DNA from: Desulfobacteraceae bacterium UBA2245 | GTDB lineage: Bacteria > Desulfobacterota > Desulfobacteria > Desulfobacterales > UBA2245 | Reading direction: 5' to 3' | Assembly: GCA_002347265.1 (NCBI GenBank) | Contig: DDYB01000032.1 | Span: 322,928 to 386,927, forward strand | DNA length: 64,000 bases | Part shown: one piece after another, positions 35,919 to 44,663 of the stretch | Layout of the letters: every line of letters starts with the position of its first letter | Numbering within the stretch: position 1 is the stretch's first letter | The notes under the pieces: generated by a model | The model's database searches: none | The model's input: only the letters and a program-made list of their open reading frames with translations | Told to the model about the DNA's origin: nothing | Made by a program: the position numbers and the translations under genes

Positions 35919-37115
35919 CTAGGGGGCGGCGGCTTCGGAGGAGATGCTTTCCCTGGTCACCGGAAAATAGAGGGTAAAGGCGCTTCCTTTGCCCCCCATG
36001 CTCTGAACGTTGATGTATCCGTTATGGTCCTTCACCGTACCCCAGACCACCGCCAGCCCCAGTCCCGTTCCGCTTCTCCCCATGACCTTCTTCGTATAAA
36101 ACGGTTCGAAGATGTGTTTGAGATCAGCCGCGGATATGCCTTCGCCCGTATCGGAGACCGAAAGGACAACGTAATCTCCTTCCCTGACCTCGTCATACCC
36201 CTGAATCGGTTTGTCGAGATACTGATTGGCCGTTTTAATGGTTGCCGTGCCGCCAGTCGGCATGGCCTCAATGGCATTTAACACCAGATTGGATATTGTT
36301 TTGCCGAGATGCACGGAGGAACCGGAAATGTTCAACAGGTCGGCCTGAAGATCGGTCTTGATCTGCACGGAGGAATGATGGAGGGACGGATTCTGATACT
36401 CGGGCAGCTGCTGAACATCAGAGATGATTTGATTCAGATTGAGCACCTGTCTGCCGGAGACCCCTCTTCTGGCCAGGGTCAGCAGATCCTGAACAATCGC
36501 GGCAGCCCGTTCTCCTCCTTTCATAATATGCTTGAGACGGGGTCTGATCGGGCTTGACTTGTCCACGCTGGAAAGGAGCAATTCCGCATAGCCGACGACC
36601 ACGCCAAGCACATTGTTGAGATCGTGGGCAACGCCTCCGGCCAGGATGCCCAGCGCCTCCATCTTCTCCGCCCGCTGCAGACGCGTCTCGCTCTTACGCA
36701 GCGCCTCCCTCACCTGCTTCTGATCCGTGATGTCCTCCGAGATTCCAAGCAGAAACTCGGGTTCTCCGTTCACGCCCGGGATCGGAACCTTCCTGGTGTG
36801 CAGGATGCGTTCTCCCCTGTTGCGGGTCTGAATGGGTTCTTCCGGAATATCCACAATCCTGCCCTCGTTCAGAACATTCCGGTCATTCTCCGTAAAGAAG
36901 TCCGCCTGCTCCGGTGTGAAGAAATCATAATCGTTCATCCCCAGCAGGTCATCCCGGGAATAACCCAGCAGTTCCTCTCCGGCCCGGTTGAAGCGGACGA
37001 ACCGGAGATCCCCGGCATCCTTGACAAAGATCATGTCCGGAATATTCTCGACAATCGAGTCCAGAAACGCGGTTACCCGGCGCAATTCCTCTTCCTGATG
37101 CCTGTTTTCCGTCAT
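35919..37115 (-). CDS. PAS-histidine kinase part of a broken hybrid kinase
   Basis: 398 codons: a PAS domain (about 10-130; GEELLGYSRDDLLGMNDYDF), then a DHp/kinase core with AHDLNNVLGVVVGYAELLL (phospho-acceptor His), DTGEGIS (G1) and GRSGTGLGLAVVWG (G2). All nucleotide-binding boxes are intact. The TGA of the previous frame overlaps its ATG (ATGA), but the coding sense continues backwards across the overlap in this frame (SSAIRRDGKIAG), so the ATG is not the original start. It ends at an in-frame TAG just before a receiver ORF. Expected to autophosphorylate if translated; it has lost its two upstream sensor PAS domains and its REC. Confidence 0.85.
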   Translation of the reverse strand: MTENRHQEEELRRVTAFLDSIVENIPDMIFVKDAGDLRFVRFNRAGEELLGYSRDDLLGMNDYDFFTPEQADFFTENDRNVLNEGRIVDIPEEPIQTRNRGERILHTRKVPIPGVNGEPEFLLGISEDITDQKQVREALRKSETRLQRAEKMEALGILAGGVAHDLNNVLGVVVGYAELLLSSVDKSSPIRPRLKHIMKGGERAAAIVQDLLTLARRGVSGRQVLNLNQIISDVQQLPEYQNPSLHHSSVQIKTDLQADLLNISGSSVHLGKTISNLVLNAIEAMPTGGTATIKTANQYLDKPIQGYDEVREGDYVVLSVSDTGEGISAADLKHIFEPFYTKKVMGRSGTGLGLAVVWGTVKDHNGYINVQSMGGKGSAFTLYFPVTRESISSEAAAP

Positions 37116-37954
37116 ATCAACGACAGCGCCCCTGATTCCCGCAATTTTACCGTCCCTGCGGATTGCGCTCGAAATATGATAATGGCGGGGAAAACAGATC
37201 CATCCAGCCGTTTTAAGGTATATTCGGTGCGCCTTCTTGGTCCTCCCTTTAAAAGCCTTTGTATGTTTTGAGCCGCTTTATCCATTTCTTCCGGCGAAAG
37301 TATCTGCCATGCCTTAAAACCCTTTTTTAAATCCGCCTCCGTGCCCCCGAAAGTTTCATAAACAGCCCGGTTGGCGGAAACAATATTGGCCTCCAGATCC
37401 ATCTCATAGATCGGGATCGGCAGAAAATCATACAGTTCATGGTATTTCCTCTCGCTTTCCCTCAGTTTTTCCTCGGCCTGCATGCGGTCGGTGACGTCCA
37501 GAAGGGAAGCGACGCTTCTTTTGGAACCCGGAATGATATCGACGGTTAAGAGGATGTTCTTCAGGCTGCCGTCTCGGTGCACAAGCCGGAACTCATAGCT
37601 TTTTGCCGCAAGACCCGGATCCGCCCTTCGCAGCTGATGCCGAATCACCATTTTTTCCAGGTCGTTTTTTTCAACAAATTCCGTCCACTTTTTCTTTCCT
37701 TCGACTTCCTCACGTTTGTAACCGGTCAGGCTTTCAAATCGGTCGTTAGCAAGGGAAATCGTCATGTCCTCCTCAACGATCAGCATCACGGTTTCAGTCG
37801 TTTCGAAAATGGCCTTATATCTGAGTTCGGAAGCCCGAAGTGCTTCCTCCCCCTGTTTGCGCACTGCTTCAGATTTTTCCAGTTCCTGAATTCTCTGCTT
37901 TAACAAGGCGTTTTCTCGAATGATTTCCTGATTTATTTTGAGCAGATCCTGCAT
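37112..37954 (-). CDS. PAS-PAS sensory N-terminus of a broken hybrid kinase
   Basis: 280 codons: an N-terminal coiled coil (about 1-40), then two PAS domains (about 45-160 and 165-270; NDRFESLTGYKREEVEG; NRAVYETFGGTEADLKKG). The last ~20 residues, FRAQSAGTVKLRE onward, are nonsense relative to the PAS fold; one frame over the same DNA reads SSAIRRDGKIAGIRG, the expected end of the PAS/PAC domain. A one-base deletion near 37172-37176 thus splits a single PAS-PAS-PAS-HK-REC gene. Soluble; no membrane helix. Confidence 0.8.
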   Translation of the reverse strand: MQDLLKINQEIIRENALLKQRIQELEKSEAVRKQGEEALRASELRYKAIFETTETVMLIVEEDMTISLANDRFESLTGYKREEVEGKKKWTEFVEKNDLEKMVIRHQLRRADPGLAAKSYEFRLVHRDGSLKNILLTVDIIPGSKRSVASLLDVTDRMQAEEKLRESERKYHELYDFLPIPIYEMDLEANIVSANRAVYETFGGTEADLKKGFKAWQILSPEEMDKAAQNIQRLLKGGPRRRTEYTLKRLDGSVFPAIIIFRAQSAGTVKLRESGALSLI

Positions 37955-38153
37955 TTGATGCTCCTCTGTCGCGACGAACCGTGCAGACTTTAAAAAATGA
38001 ACGACATTTTTTGATTGAATAAAAGCTTTTGAAATTTAGCGGATACTCCACTGGGTTGTCAAATGGAAAGTTCGGCAGCACGCCATCGGATGCGGATTGA
38101 AACACAGGCCGGAGATACGGGAGGTCATAAATTTTGCCGCTGGCAAGAACTGT

Positions 38154-38618
38154 CTATCGCTGATTTTTCCGCAGCCATGGAGCGCGGGCGATCCGGCAGC
38201 CCAAGGCCAGCAGGAGGTAGCACACGGCCAGGCTCATGTGCAGAAAATTCATGGCGATCAGCAGGGGCAGGGGATAAACGACCCCGGACAGATTTTTTAC
38301 GGCCATGGCCAGTCCGGTCAGCAGCGCCAGCCCCAGCACAATGGCTCGGATTCTGCCGGTTTGCGACAGGCGCAGGCCTTCTTTTCTCAAAAAAATCCAG
38401 GACACGATAAAATAAGCCGCCAGCGCCAGGAGAACGGCCCCGGCCATATAATGAACCTCGACATTGATCATGAAATTCGCGGCCCAGCCGAATCCCGGCA
38501 GGTCGGTGACATAATAGCGCTGGTAGAGCGGCATGTTGCCGAAACCGGTAAAGAAGGCAACGGCCATGGCGGCCAGGTAGAGCCATTCGGACAACCGGTT
38601 GGCCTGATGCGGCTTCAT
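38154..38618 (-). CDS. Cytochrome b561/formate dehydrogenase gamma-like membrane subunit
   Basis: 154 residues with four predicted membrane helices (about 11-27, 52-72, 87-108, 117-138). His residues in helices (VEVHYMAG, NFLHMSL) could ligate b haem, as in FdnI/HybB-type quinone-linked subunits, although the set is small. The GTG/ATG region overlaps the ferredoxin gene by 4 bp (38615-38618), so the two are coupled. It should pass electrons between the quinone pool and the iron-sulfur protein. Short for the family, so haem content is uncertain. Confidence 0.7.
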   Translation of the reverse strand: MKPHQANRLSEWLYLAAMAVAFFTGFGNMPLYQRYYVTDLPGFGWAANFMINVEVHYMAGAVLLALAAYFIVSWIFLRKEGLRLSQTGRIRAIVLGLALLTGLAMAVKNLSGVVYPLPLLIAMNFLHMSLAVCYLLLALGCRIARAPWLRKNQR

Positions 38619-39610
38619 GACGGTTTGTCCTCTTTTTTCTGGGTTTGTCCGGCCGTCTGTTTAAAGCGGGCCAAAGCGCCGATAACGCCGGCTGCCGGAG
38701 CGATGGCCAGCGCACCGATCCAGCGGTTGGCATCGGCCATGACATTCTCGACCGGTTGCAGCTGCGGCCGGCCCGGCCCCTTGCGAAGGGCCTGGTTGAG
38801 GACGTCAAACGGGACTGGCGAGACATAAATCGTATGGGTGCCGCCGTTTTCTTCCAGGCCGTAAATAAACCCACTGGTTTTTCCGGCCAGGTCGCGCGCT
38901 TTTTGAACGATTTCATTTCTCGGGCCGATTTCCTGAACGCTTTCCGGGCATACCTCGATGCAGGCCGGCAGCCTGCCCTCGGCCACCCGGTCATAACAGC
39001 GGTCGCACTTGTACATGACCCCGTTGCCGGCGTACTGGGGCAGCAGGTCTAGGTGCAGTCCCACGCCGGATTGCCGCTCGGGAATATTCCAGGGACAGAT
39101 CGTTTTGCACTTGGCCCCGCCCATGCAGACATCCGGATGGATGCGGACGATGCCGTTGCGGAGCTGATAGGCCGCGCCAAAGGGACACAGCTTGGAGCAG
39201 GGGGCATTATGGCAGTGCATGCAGCGGCGGGGAATGTTTAATTCAAAGGATTGGCCCTGGTATTCGCCCCGAGCGCGCTGGATAAACAGCCAGTTGTAAG
39301 GCGTCAAACGGTCGGTAACGGTCCGTTTTTCCGGGGACGACCAGTCAGCGGTTTTGACCCGTTCGACCGGGCGCATGATCGGCGGCGGCCCCTCGGGTTC
39401 CGGAAATTTGTGGCCGTTGATCTCCCGGCAGGCGCGGACGCATTCTTCACAGCCGATGCATTTGTTCAGGTCCAGCAGGGTGCACAGTTCCGTTTTGGGT
39501 CCGTCAGCGGCGCGGATGGCTGATGCCAGGCCGGTTCCGGCGGCGGCCGCAGTTCCTGCGGTAATCAGGCCGGCCTTGAGAAAGGATCGTCTCGAAATTA
39601 ATGACGACAT
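38615..39610 (-). CDS. Exported 4[4Fe-4S] ferredoxin subunit (HybA/FdnH-like)
   Basis: 331 residues. The N-terminus has a Tat-type signal, SRRSFLKAG, followed by a hydrophobic stretch. The cysteines are arranged for four [4Fe-4S] clusters: CIGCEECVRAC, CMHCHNAPCSKLC, CMGGAKCKTIC and CDRC with ACIEVC. A C-terminal membrane-anchor-like helix (about 298-318) is visible (GALAIAPAAGVIGALARF). HybA and FdnH feed electrons from a periplasmic hydrogenase or formate dehydrogenase to a membrane cytochrome; here the membrane subunit follows but no catalytic subunit is adjacent. Confidence 0.88.
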   Translation of the reverse strand: MSSLISRRSFLKAGLITAGTAAAAGTGLASAIRAADGPKTELCTLLDLNKCIGCEECVRACREINGHKFPEPEGPPPIMRPVERVKTADWSSPEKRTVTDRLTPYNWLFIQRARGEYQGQSFELNIPRRCMHCHNAPCSKLCPFGAAYQLRNGIVRIHPDVCMGGAKCKTICPWNIPERQSGVGLHLDLLPQYAGNGVMYKCDRCYDRVAEGRLPACIEVCPESVQEIGPRNEIVQKARDLAGKTSGFIYGLEENGGTHTIYVSPVPFDVLNQALRKGPGRPQLQPVENVMADANRWIGALAIAPAAGVIGALARFKQTAGQTQKKEDKPS

Positions 39611-39896
39611 GGATGCAATGCCTCCGATGTGTCTGTTCTCGATTGTCTCGGCATGACTTTTTTATATCACATCTTAAAAAACATGGGAACGCGCAATTCC
39701 ATGGGCGTCAATAACGCCTCAAAGCTATTACTGCAACTCATGGAAGCGCGGAACGCTTGCAGACAGCTTTATTTAATGCCGCAAAAAGCTCAAAAAAGCA
39801 CCTGCTGAATTATTCACGGACCCCGCGCGCTTCCGGTAAAAAAGGCTTGACGGCATGCTGCAGGAGCGTAAAAATAGCGAAAATGAAAGGACGCCC

Positions 39897-40790
39897 ATGA
39901 AACGATGCATTGTATCATATTCCTGTGTTTTGATCCTTGCCGCGTTCGTTTTTGCGGATGCCGCATACGCTCAGAAACCCAGGGTTCCATTTAAAAAACC
40001 GATGGCCGACATCCTGGTGTCCGGGGTCAGCATAAAGCCCGATCCTCCGAGGGCTCAGAAAGACATGATCACGATCGAGGTGACGGTGAAAAATGCCGGC
40101 AACGCCGCGCTTCCCAAGGTCTGTTCTCTGGCGATGGATCTTTATAATCAGGACACGAAACCGGACTACCGGAACCGCATCATACCCTGGTACGCGAACA
40201 ACATTCCGACGCTGGCGCCGGGCGCCGAGGCGAAGATATCCAAGACCATCACGATACCCTATCCCGGCACATACAAGCTCAGCCTTATCATCATCACGGA
40301 AGGTCTTCAGATCGGCGACGAAAATCCTCAGAACAACCGTCATGAGTTTGTTTTTGAGGCAAAGCGTCCTCCGGACGCTGTCGATCTCGTCCTCGACAGC
40401 GTTGCAATTGGTCCTGACGGACGTATCGTGCTCAGGATGCACAACGCCGGAGGCACCATCCCGGACCAGGATTTCAGCACATCCTACGTTCGCGTGAGGG
40501 TGAGCGGTGTCGAGAGGCCCCTGGAAAGGAGCCTGCACATGAAAGATATCGACCCCGGCGGGATCCTGAAGCGGGGTCAGGATTCACCTCTGGGCGGAGG
40601 GCTGCCCTTTGGCAGTACAACCCGGCATCTCAATTTCTCCTGGCCCAACACAGGTTTCGACGCCATCAATCTTGTTGCGGGACATACATATACATTCACC
40701 GTGGAGGTCATCCTCGATTACAACAACCGCATCTCCGAAACGAACAAGGGGAACAACCGCAGGACGGCGACGCTCACGTACAATCCATAG
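39897..40790 (+). CDS. Secreted CARDB-domain protein
   Basis: 297 residues with a signal peptide (about 1-25, ending AYAQKP). Two CARDB-like beta-sandwich modules follow: DILVSGVSIKPDPPRAQKD with VTVKNAGNAAL, and VDLVLDSVAIGPDGRIVLRM with YNNRISETNKGNN near the end. CARDB modules mediate cell adhesion or matrix contact; no catalytic domain is present. Start 39897 has GAAAGG 6 bases upstream. Monocistronic. Confidence 0.82.
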   Translation: MKRCIVSYSCVLILAAFVFADAAYAQKPRVPFKKPMADILVSGVSIKPDPPRAQKDMITIEVTVKNAGNAALPKVCSLAMDLYNQDTKPDYRNRIIPWYANNIPTLAPGAEAKISKTITIPYPGTYKLSLIIITEGLQIGDENPQNNRHEFVFEAKRPPDAVDLVLDSVAIGPDGRIVLRMHNAGGTIPDQDFSTSYVRVRVSGVERPLERSLHMKDIDPGGILKRGQDSPLGGGLPFGSTTRHLNFSWPNTGFDAINLVAGHTYTFTVEVILDYNNRISETNKGNNRRTATLTYNP

Positions 40791-41025
40791 AAAAAAGCGG
40801 TTTCAGATTTAAACAAGGTTGTTGCCCGGGTTCATTGCAGGTTGTCAAGACATCGCCTTGCCGCCTTTACTGTGCGCTTGAATTTGAATCTGCCTTAAGG
40901 CGGAAGTCTATTGCCGGATCCCGGCATTCCAGTGTATTGTTTTTTTAATCAGTCTGAATGCGGATGGGTTGAAATGAATTCATTCCCAAACCCGCTTGAT
41001 CATGCTTACACGACGCATAAATGAT

Positions 41026-41616
41026 ATGAATGATTTCTGGCTTTGCTTTGTTCCGCTCTTTGTGGCGGTTGATGCCGTCGGGGTTGTGCCGATCTTTGTC
41101 TCCCTGACAGAGGGCCTTGAAGCAACGCGTCTTCATGCCGTCATATTCCAGTCGGTTGCGACGGCATCGGTTATCGCCGTTGCGTTTCTCGTATTCGGTC
41201 CCGCTCTCCTGGCTTTTCTGGGCATAACGGTTCCCGATTTCATGATTGCAGGCGGCATCCTGCTGCTGGTAATTTCTCTGAACGATCTGTTGACCGGAGA
41301 AAAGAGGCAGCGGCAGGCCGATATTGAGAGCCTTGGAGCAGTGCCCCTCGGAATTCCTTTGATCACGGGTCCCGCTGTTCTGACAACCTGCATTCTGCTG
41401 GCCAACACTCATGGAAAACTCATCACCGCCCTGGCGGTCGTGGTCAACATTGCCATTGCCGGCATTGTCTTCTGGTTTGCAGATCCCATTACCAGACGTT
41501 TCGGCCGGACAGGCGCCAGGAGCGTGTCCAAGGTTGCCAGTTTGTTCCTTGCGGCGATTGCCGTCATGTTGATGAGAAGAGGCATACTCGAAGCGATTGC
41601 CGCGGCAGGCAAATAA
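41026..41616 (+). CDS. MarC-family integral membrane protein
   Basis: 196-residue protein with six predicted helices; MNDFWLCFVPLFVAVDAVG is the typical N-terminus of MarC/UPF0056 proteins. The start at 41026 was chosen because homology begins there; an in-frame ATG at 40996 would add ten residues, and neither has a clear Shine-Dalgarno. Function in the family is unknown (not the multidrug efflux role once proposed). Confidence 0.88.
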   Translation: MNDFWLCFVPLFVAVDAVGVVPIFVSLTEGLEATRLHAVIFQSVATASVIAVAFLVFGPALLAFLGITVPDFMIAGGILLLVISLNDLLTGEKRQRQADIESLGAVPLGIPLITGPAVLTTCILLANTHGKLITALAVVVNIAIAGIVFWFADPITRRFGRTGARSVSKVASLFLAAIAVMLMRRGILEAIAAAGK

Positions 41617-41626
41617 GGCCGAAGTT

Positions 41627-42100
41627 TCACTCCTGCTGGCATATACTGGCAAACGCCCCGCCGGTCAGCCTTCGCAGGTCGTCCGGGCTCAATTCAATCT
41701 GCAGTCCTCGACGGCCTGCGCTGATGTAAATCGTTGAAAAATCTTGAGCCGAGGAATCGATGATGGTTTTCAGCCGCTTCTTTTGACCCAGTGGGCTCAC
41801 CCCTCCCAGAACATAGCCGGTTGAACGCTCCACATCGGCGGCTGCCGCCATGCCCGCCTTTTTTGCGCCGGCAGCCTTTGCGATGCGTTTCATGTTCAGC
41901 ATGGACGAAACCGGAACCAGGCCGACCGCCAGATCCCGGCTGTCGAGGCTCACGATCAGTGTTTTGAAAAGCCTTTCTTCGGGCACGCCCAGTTTTTCGG
42001 CGGCCTCGGCGCCATAGGATTCACGCGAGGGGTCATGAACGTACTCATGAAGCTGGTAAGCGATTCCGGCTTTTTGGGCGATCTTTATACATGGCGTCAT
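41627..42100 (-). CDS. ybaK: Cys-tRNA(Pro)/Cys-tRNA(Cys) deacylase, YbaK type
   Basis: 157 residues. YbaK clears Cys mischarged on tRNA(Pro), and some homologues act on Cys-tRNA(Cys). Motifs: YGAEAAEKLGVPEERLFKTL (substrate loop with the conserved Lys), GYVLGGVSPLGQKKRLKTII (the GGVSP-x-G loop) and an IYISAGRRGLQIELSP strand. Complete. Only 10 bases separate its stop from the convergent MarC gene stop. Confidence 0.93.
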   Translation of the reverse strand: MTPCIKIAQKAGIAYQLHEYVHDPSRESYGAEAAEKLGVPEERLFKTLIVSLDSRDLAVGLVPVSSMLNMKRIAKAAGAKKAGMAAAADVERSTGYVLGGVSPLGQKKRLKTIIDSSAQDFSTIYISAGRRGLQIELSPDDLRRLTGGAFASICQQE

Positions 42101-42118
42101 ATGGATTTCGCACGTCCT

Positions 42119-42311
42119 TTATTCATTCCGCAGAATCCATCTTCCGACAATCCTGTGTTCGGTGTCTTCCCAGGCCGCAAAAACTTTTCCGGCCGAATCA
42201 ATGGCCAGGGACCGGCGGCCGGCGCCCCTGGATGTCCGGAAGCAGGCCGCGCTCGGCCATCGAGGCACATCCCGCGCACAGCATGACTGAAAAAAGAAAA
42301 GCGGCAACCAT
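42119..42311 (-). pseudogene. Degenerate lipoprotein gene fragment
   Basis: From an ATG at 42311 the minus strand reads a short lipoprotein signal, VAAFLFSVMLCAGCASMAER. After LLPDIQG the sense shifts frame and continues as GRRSLAIDSAGKVFAAWEDT to RNE and a stop at 42119. The later phrase resembles the first strand of a beta-propeller (SAGKVFAAWED). This looks like the 5' end of a larger exported protein gene that has been truncated and frameshifted. The frames are short, so chance is not excluded. Confidence 0.35.
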
Positions 42312-42436
42312 GCTCTGTTGAGGACCGATCCCCATATATTCACACGCGTTGCTTCATGATAACGGCTATCGTCACAATCCCTTGATGAACGCGCTTAAAA
42401 CATGGAAACGCCGTAGTTCATGAATGCTGTCTTCGC

Positions 42437-43582
42437 TTATTTCCTGTGCGGATTGTGTTTTCTCGGTTTTCCTTCTATTCTTTCAATGGGGTCATTGACA
42501 TAGACCTTCCCCAGTCCGATCGCCGAAGTAATGACCCCGCCTTTTCGATCCTCACTGATGCCCTCTGTATACCCGAGATCCACCGGCACCTTGCCTCTGC
42601 CGCCCTGGGCATCCACGACATAGGTCGGGCGAAGAAAACCCGTTGTGCTGCCGCAAAGGTCTCTGCAGATTTCCTTGCCTTTGTAGATCGCGGTTCTAAA
42701 ATGACCCGTGCCCTCAACAAGATCCGCGTAATAGAGATAATACGGCCGTACGCCGATTCTGCCCAGGCCGTGCACCAGGTCTCTCATGACATCGGTGTCG
42801 TCGTTCACGCCCTTGAGCAAAACACTCTGGTTGGCGATGGGAATGCCCAGATCCCTTAAAATTTTAACAGCCTGAAAACTCTGGGCGGTGATTTCATTCG
42901 GGTGATTAAAGTGGGTGTTGATGAAGAGTTGCGGCTCTTTCAGCGACTGGGGCGTATGCTTTTTCAGCATGGCAATGAATTCGGCGTCTTCGATGATTTT
43001 TTGCGGCCAGACACAGGGGACCCTCGTGCCGATTCTTACCAGATCAATGTGTTGAATTGCCCTGAGTTTTCCGAGGATTTCATCCAGTCGTTTGGTCGGA
43101 ATCAGCAACGGATCCCCGCCCGAGATCAGGACGTCTCGAATCTCTTGGTGCGAAGCAATGTATTCAATGCCCTTGTTGATATCCTCCAGGGTTGGATTTT
43201 TCAGGTTGTCGCCGACTTTTCGTTTCCGGGTGCAGAATCTGCAATACATCGCGCACTCGTTGGAGACAAACAGCAAAACCCTGTCCGGATACCTGTGGAT
43301 GATTGTCCTCGGGCCCCCAAGCGGAATATCTCCTTCTTCATCCAGCGGATCTTCCGACAGGTCCATATAATGCTCAAGCTCCTCGACATCCGGAATGGCC
43401 TGTTTCCAGATGCCGTCATTTATCTTTTCAATGAGACCGAGGTAATACGTATTGACCCGCATCGGATATCTGGCAATAACGTCCTTCAGCCTGGGATCCA
43501 CTCTTGCCTTCCGCCCCTTGAGCCATTTCTCCAGGTCTTCGAAGGTCCTGATCCCGTTTTTTAAAATATCCTTATATGCCAT
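42437..43582 (-). CDS. kamA: Lysine 2,3-aminomutase family radical SAM enzyme
   Basis: 381 residues. The cluster motif CAMYCRFCTRKRKVG supplies C-x3-C-x2-C for the SAM-bound [4Fe-4S]. A Lys in VVDAQGGRGKVPVD is positioned like the PLP-binding lysine of LAM. Reaction: interconversion of L-alpha-lysine and L-beta-lysine, or a related 2,3-amino shift. Beta-lysine is a precursor of the osmolyte N-epsilon-acetyl-beta-lysine when an acetyltransferase (AblB) is next to it; none is seen here. Substrate specificity (lysine, glutamate, or EF-P modification as in EpmB) is open. Somewhat shorter than clostridial LAM (~416). Confidence 0.9.
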   Translation of the reverse strand: MAYKDILKNGIRTFEDLEKWLKGRKARVDPRLKDVIARYPMRVNTYYLGLIEKINDGIWKQAIPDVEELEHYMDLSEDPLDEEGDIPLGGPRTIIHRYPDRVLLFVSNECAMYCRFCTRKRKVGDNLKNPTLEDINKGIEYIASHQEIRDVLISGGDPLLIPTKRLDEILGKLRAIQHIDLVRIGTRVPCVWPQKIIEDAEFIAMLKKHTPQSLKEPQLFINTHFNHPNEITAQSFQAVKILRDLGIPIANQSVLLKGVNDDTDVMRDLVHGLGRIGVRPYYLYYADLVEGTGHFRTAIYKGKEICRDLCGSTTGFLRPTYVVDAQGGRGKVPVDLGYTEGISEDRKGGVITSAIGLGKVYVNDPIERIEGKPRKHNPHRK

Positions 43583-43781
43583 TGAGAATGCTCCTTCGCT
43601 TTCAAATGAATATGCACCGCCCGTGGCGATCTTCTATGCATTCTGAATATCGCGGCACGGTGCTTGCAATAGTTGTTTTTTGCACGCATTATAGCGCAGC
43701 TTTAACAATTATGCACATGCTCAGTTTTCCCGGCCCGGATCTGACCGGTTGTCAAGGGCATTTCCGGAATTTCCAGTCAAA

Positions 43782-44525
43782 TCAATAAGCTGGCCGGCAC
43801 TCGATTCCCCATCTCAAACAGTCGTTTGCGATCCGGTTTCCAATCATTTTGAAGTAGGCATCGGTATTCTTCTCCTTCCACCCGTGTTTTTCGTAGATCC
43901 TGTCGGCGTGGCGGTAATTCATGCGGTCGATGATGATATAGTCGACTTTTCCCGCCAGCATTGAGGTCAGATTCTCGGCTTCAGGAAGCATCGGCGCAAT
44001 CATCGCGTAGGTCCTGATGCCGTTTTGATGCAGCGTCTCAACCGCTCTCAGCCGTTCCATGATGGAAGGCGCATCGGGTTCAAAGACTTTTCTGATTTCA
44101 TCATTTGCGGTGGTGATGGAAAGCCCGACTTCGATGTCTTTTGATTTTTTGAATATATCCATGTCCCGAAGCACCAGGGGGGATCGCGTCTGAACGACCG
44201 CCGGCCAGTCGTTTTGAACCAGAATATCGAGACATTTTCTGGTGAGTCCGTATTTTGCCTCCAGAGGCTGATACGGGTCGCACACGCCGCTGATCCAGAC
44301 GGTTCCCTTCTTTTTCTTCCGGATTTCTTTATTCAATAAATCAGGCGCGTTGATTTTGACATCCACAAAATCCCCCCAGGGTTCCCGGTGCCCGGTGAAT
44401 CTCTTCATGAACCTGGCATAACAGTAAGAACACGCATGCTGGCATCCGACATAGGGGTTGATGACGTAGTCGAAAACTTTTGACGGAGAGAGAATGGATT
44501 TTGAATATATTTCTTGTATCTTCAC
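43782..44525 (-). CDS. SPL-family radical SAM protein
   Basis: 247 residues. The motif CQHACSYCYARF is C-x3-C-x2-C with the YAR context of the spore-photoproduct-lyase/Rv2578c-like family. TVWISGVCDPYQPLEAKYGL and TTANDEIRKVFEPDAPS are conserved in that group. These proteins occur widely outside spore formers and their substrate is generally unknown. It lies upstream of the kamA-type gene with the same orientation and a 200-base gap. Confidence 0.88.
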   Translation of the reverse strand: MKIQEIYSKSILSPSKVFDYVINPYVGCQHACSYCYARFMKRFTGHREPWGDFVDVKINAPDLLNKEIRKKKKGTVWISGVCDPYQPLEAKYGLTRKCLDILVQNDWPAVVQTRSPLVLRDMDIFKKSKDIEVGLSITTANDEIRKVFEPDAPSIMERLRAVETLHQNGIRTYAMIAPMLPEAENLTSMLAGKVDYIIIDRMNYRHADRIYEKHGWKEKNTDAYFKMIGNRIANDCLRWGIECRPAY

Positions 44526-44663
44526 CGCTGTTCACAAGTCCTGTGGCCGCCATAAAAAACAGCGGAGTCTCCTCAAGCTCCGGGTTCGACCCGATATCGA
44601 ACACAAACGGCCCCTTCCGCCACACTCATCAAGGGGAGGTTGTTTGCATCATTCAGGGCAGCC

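Noticed and set aside
35919..35921. TAG read as pyrrolysine in the hybrid kinase
   Set aside because: A frameshift 1.25 kb upstream in the same gene favours decay or error; no pyl genes in the window.
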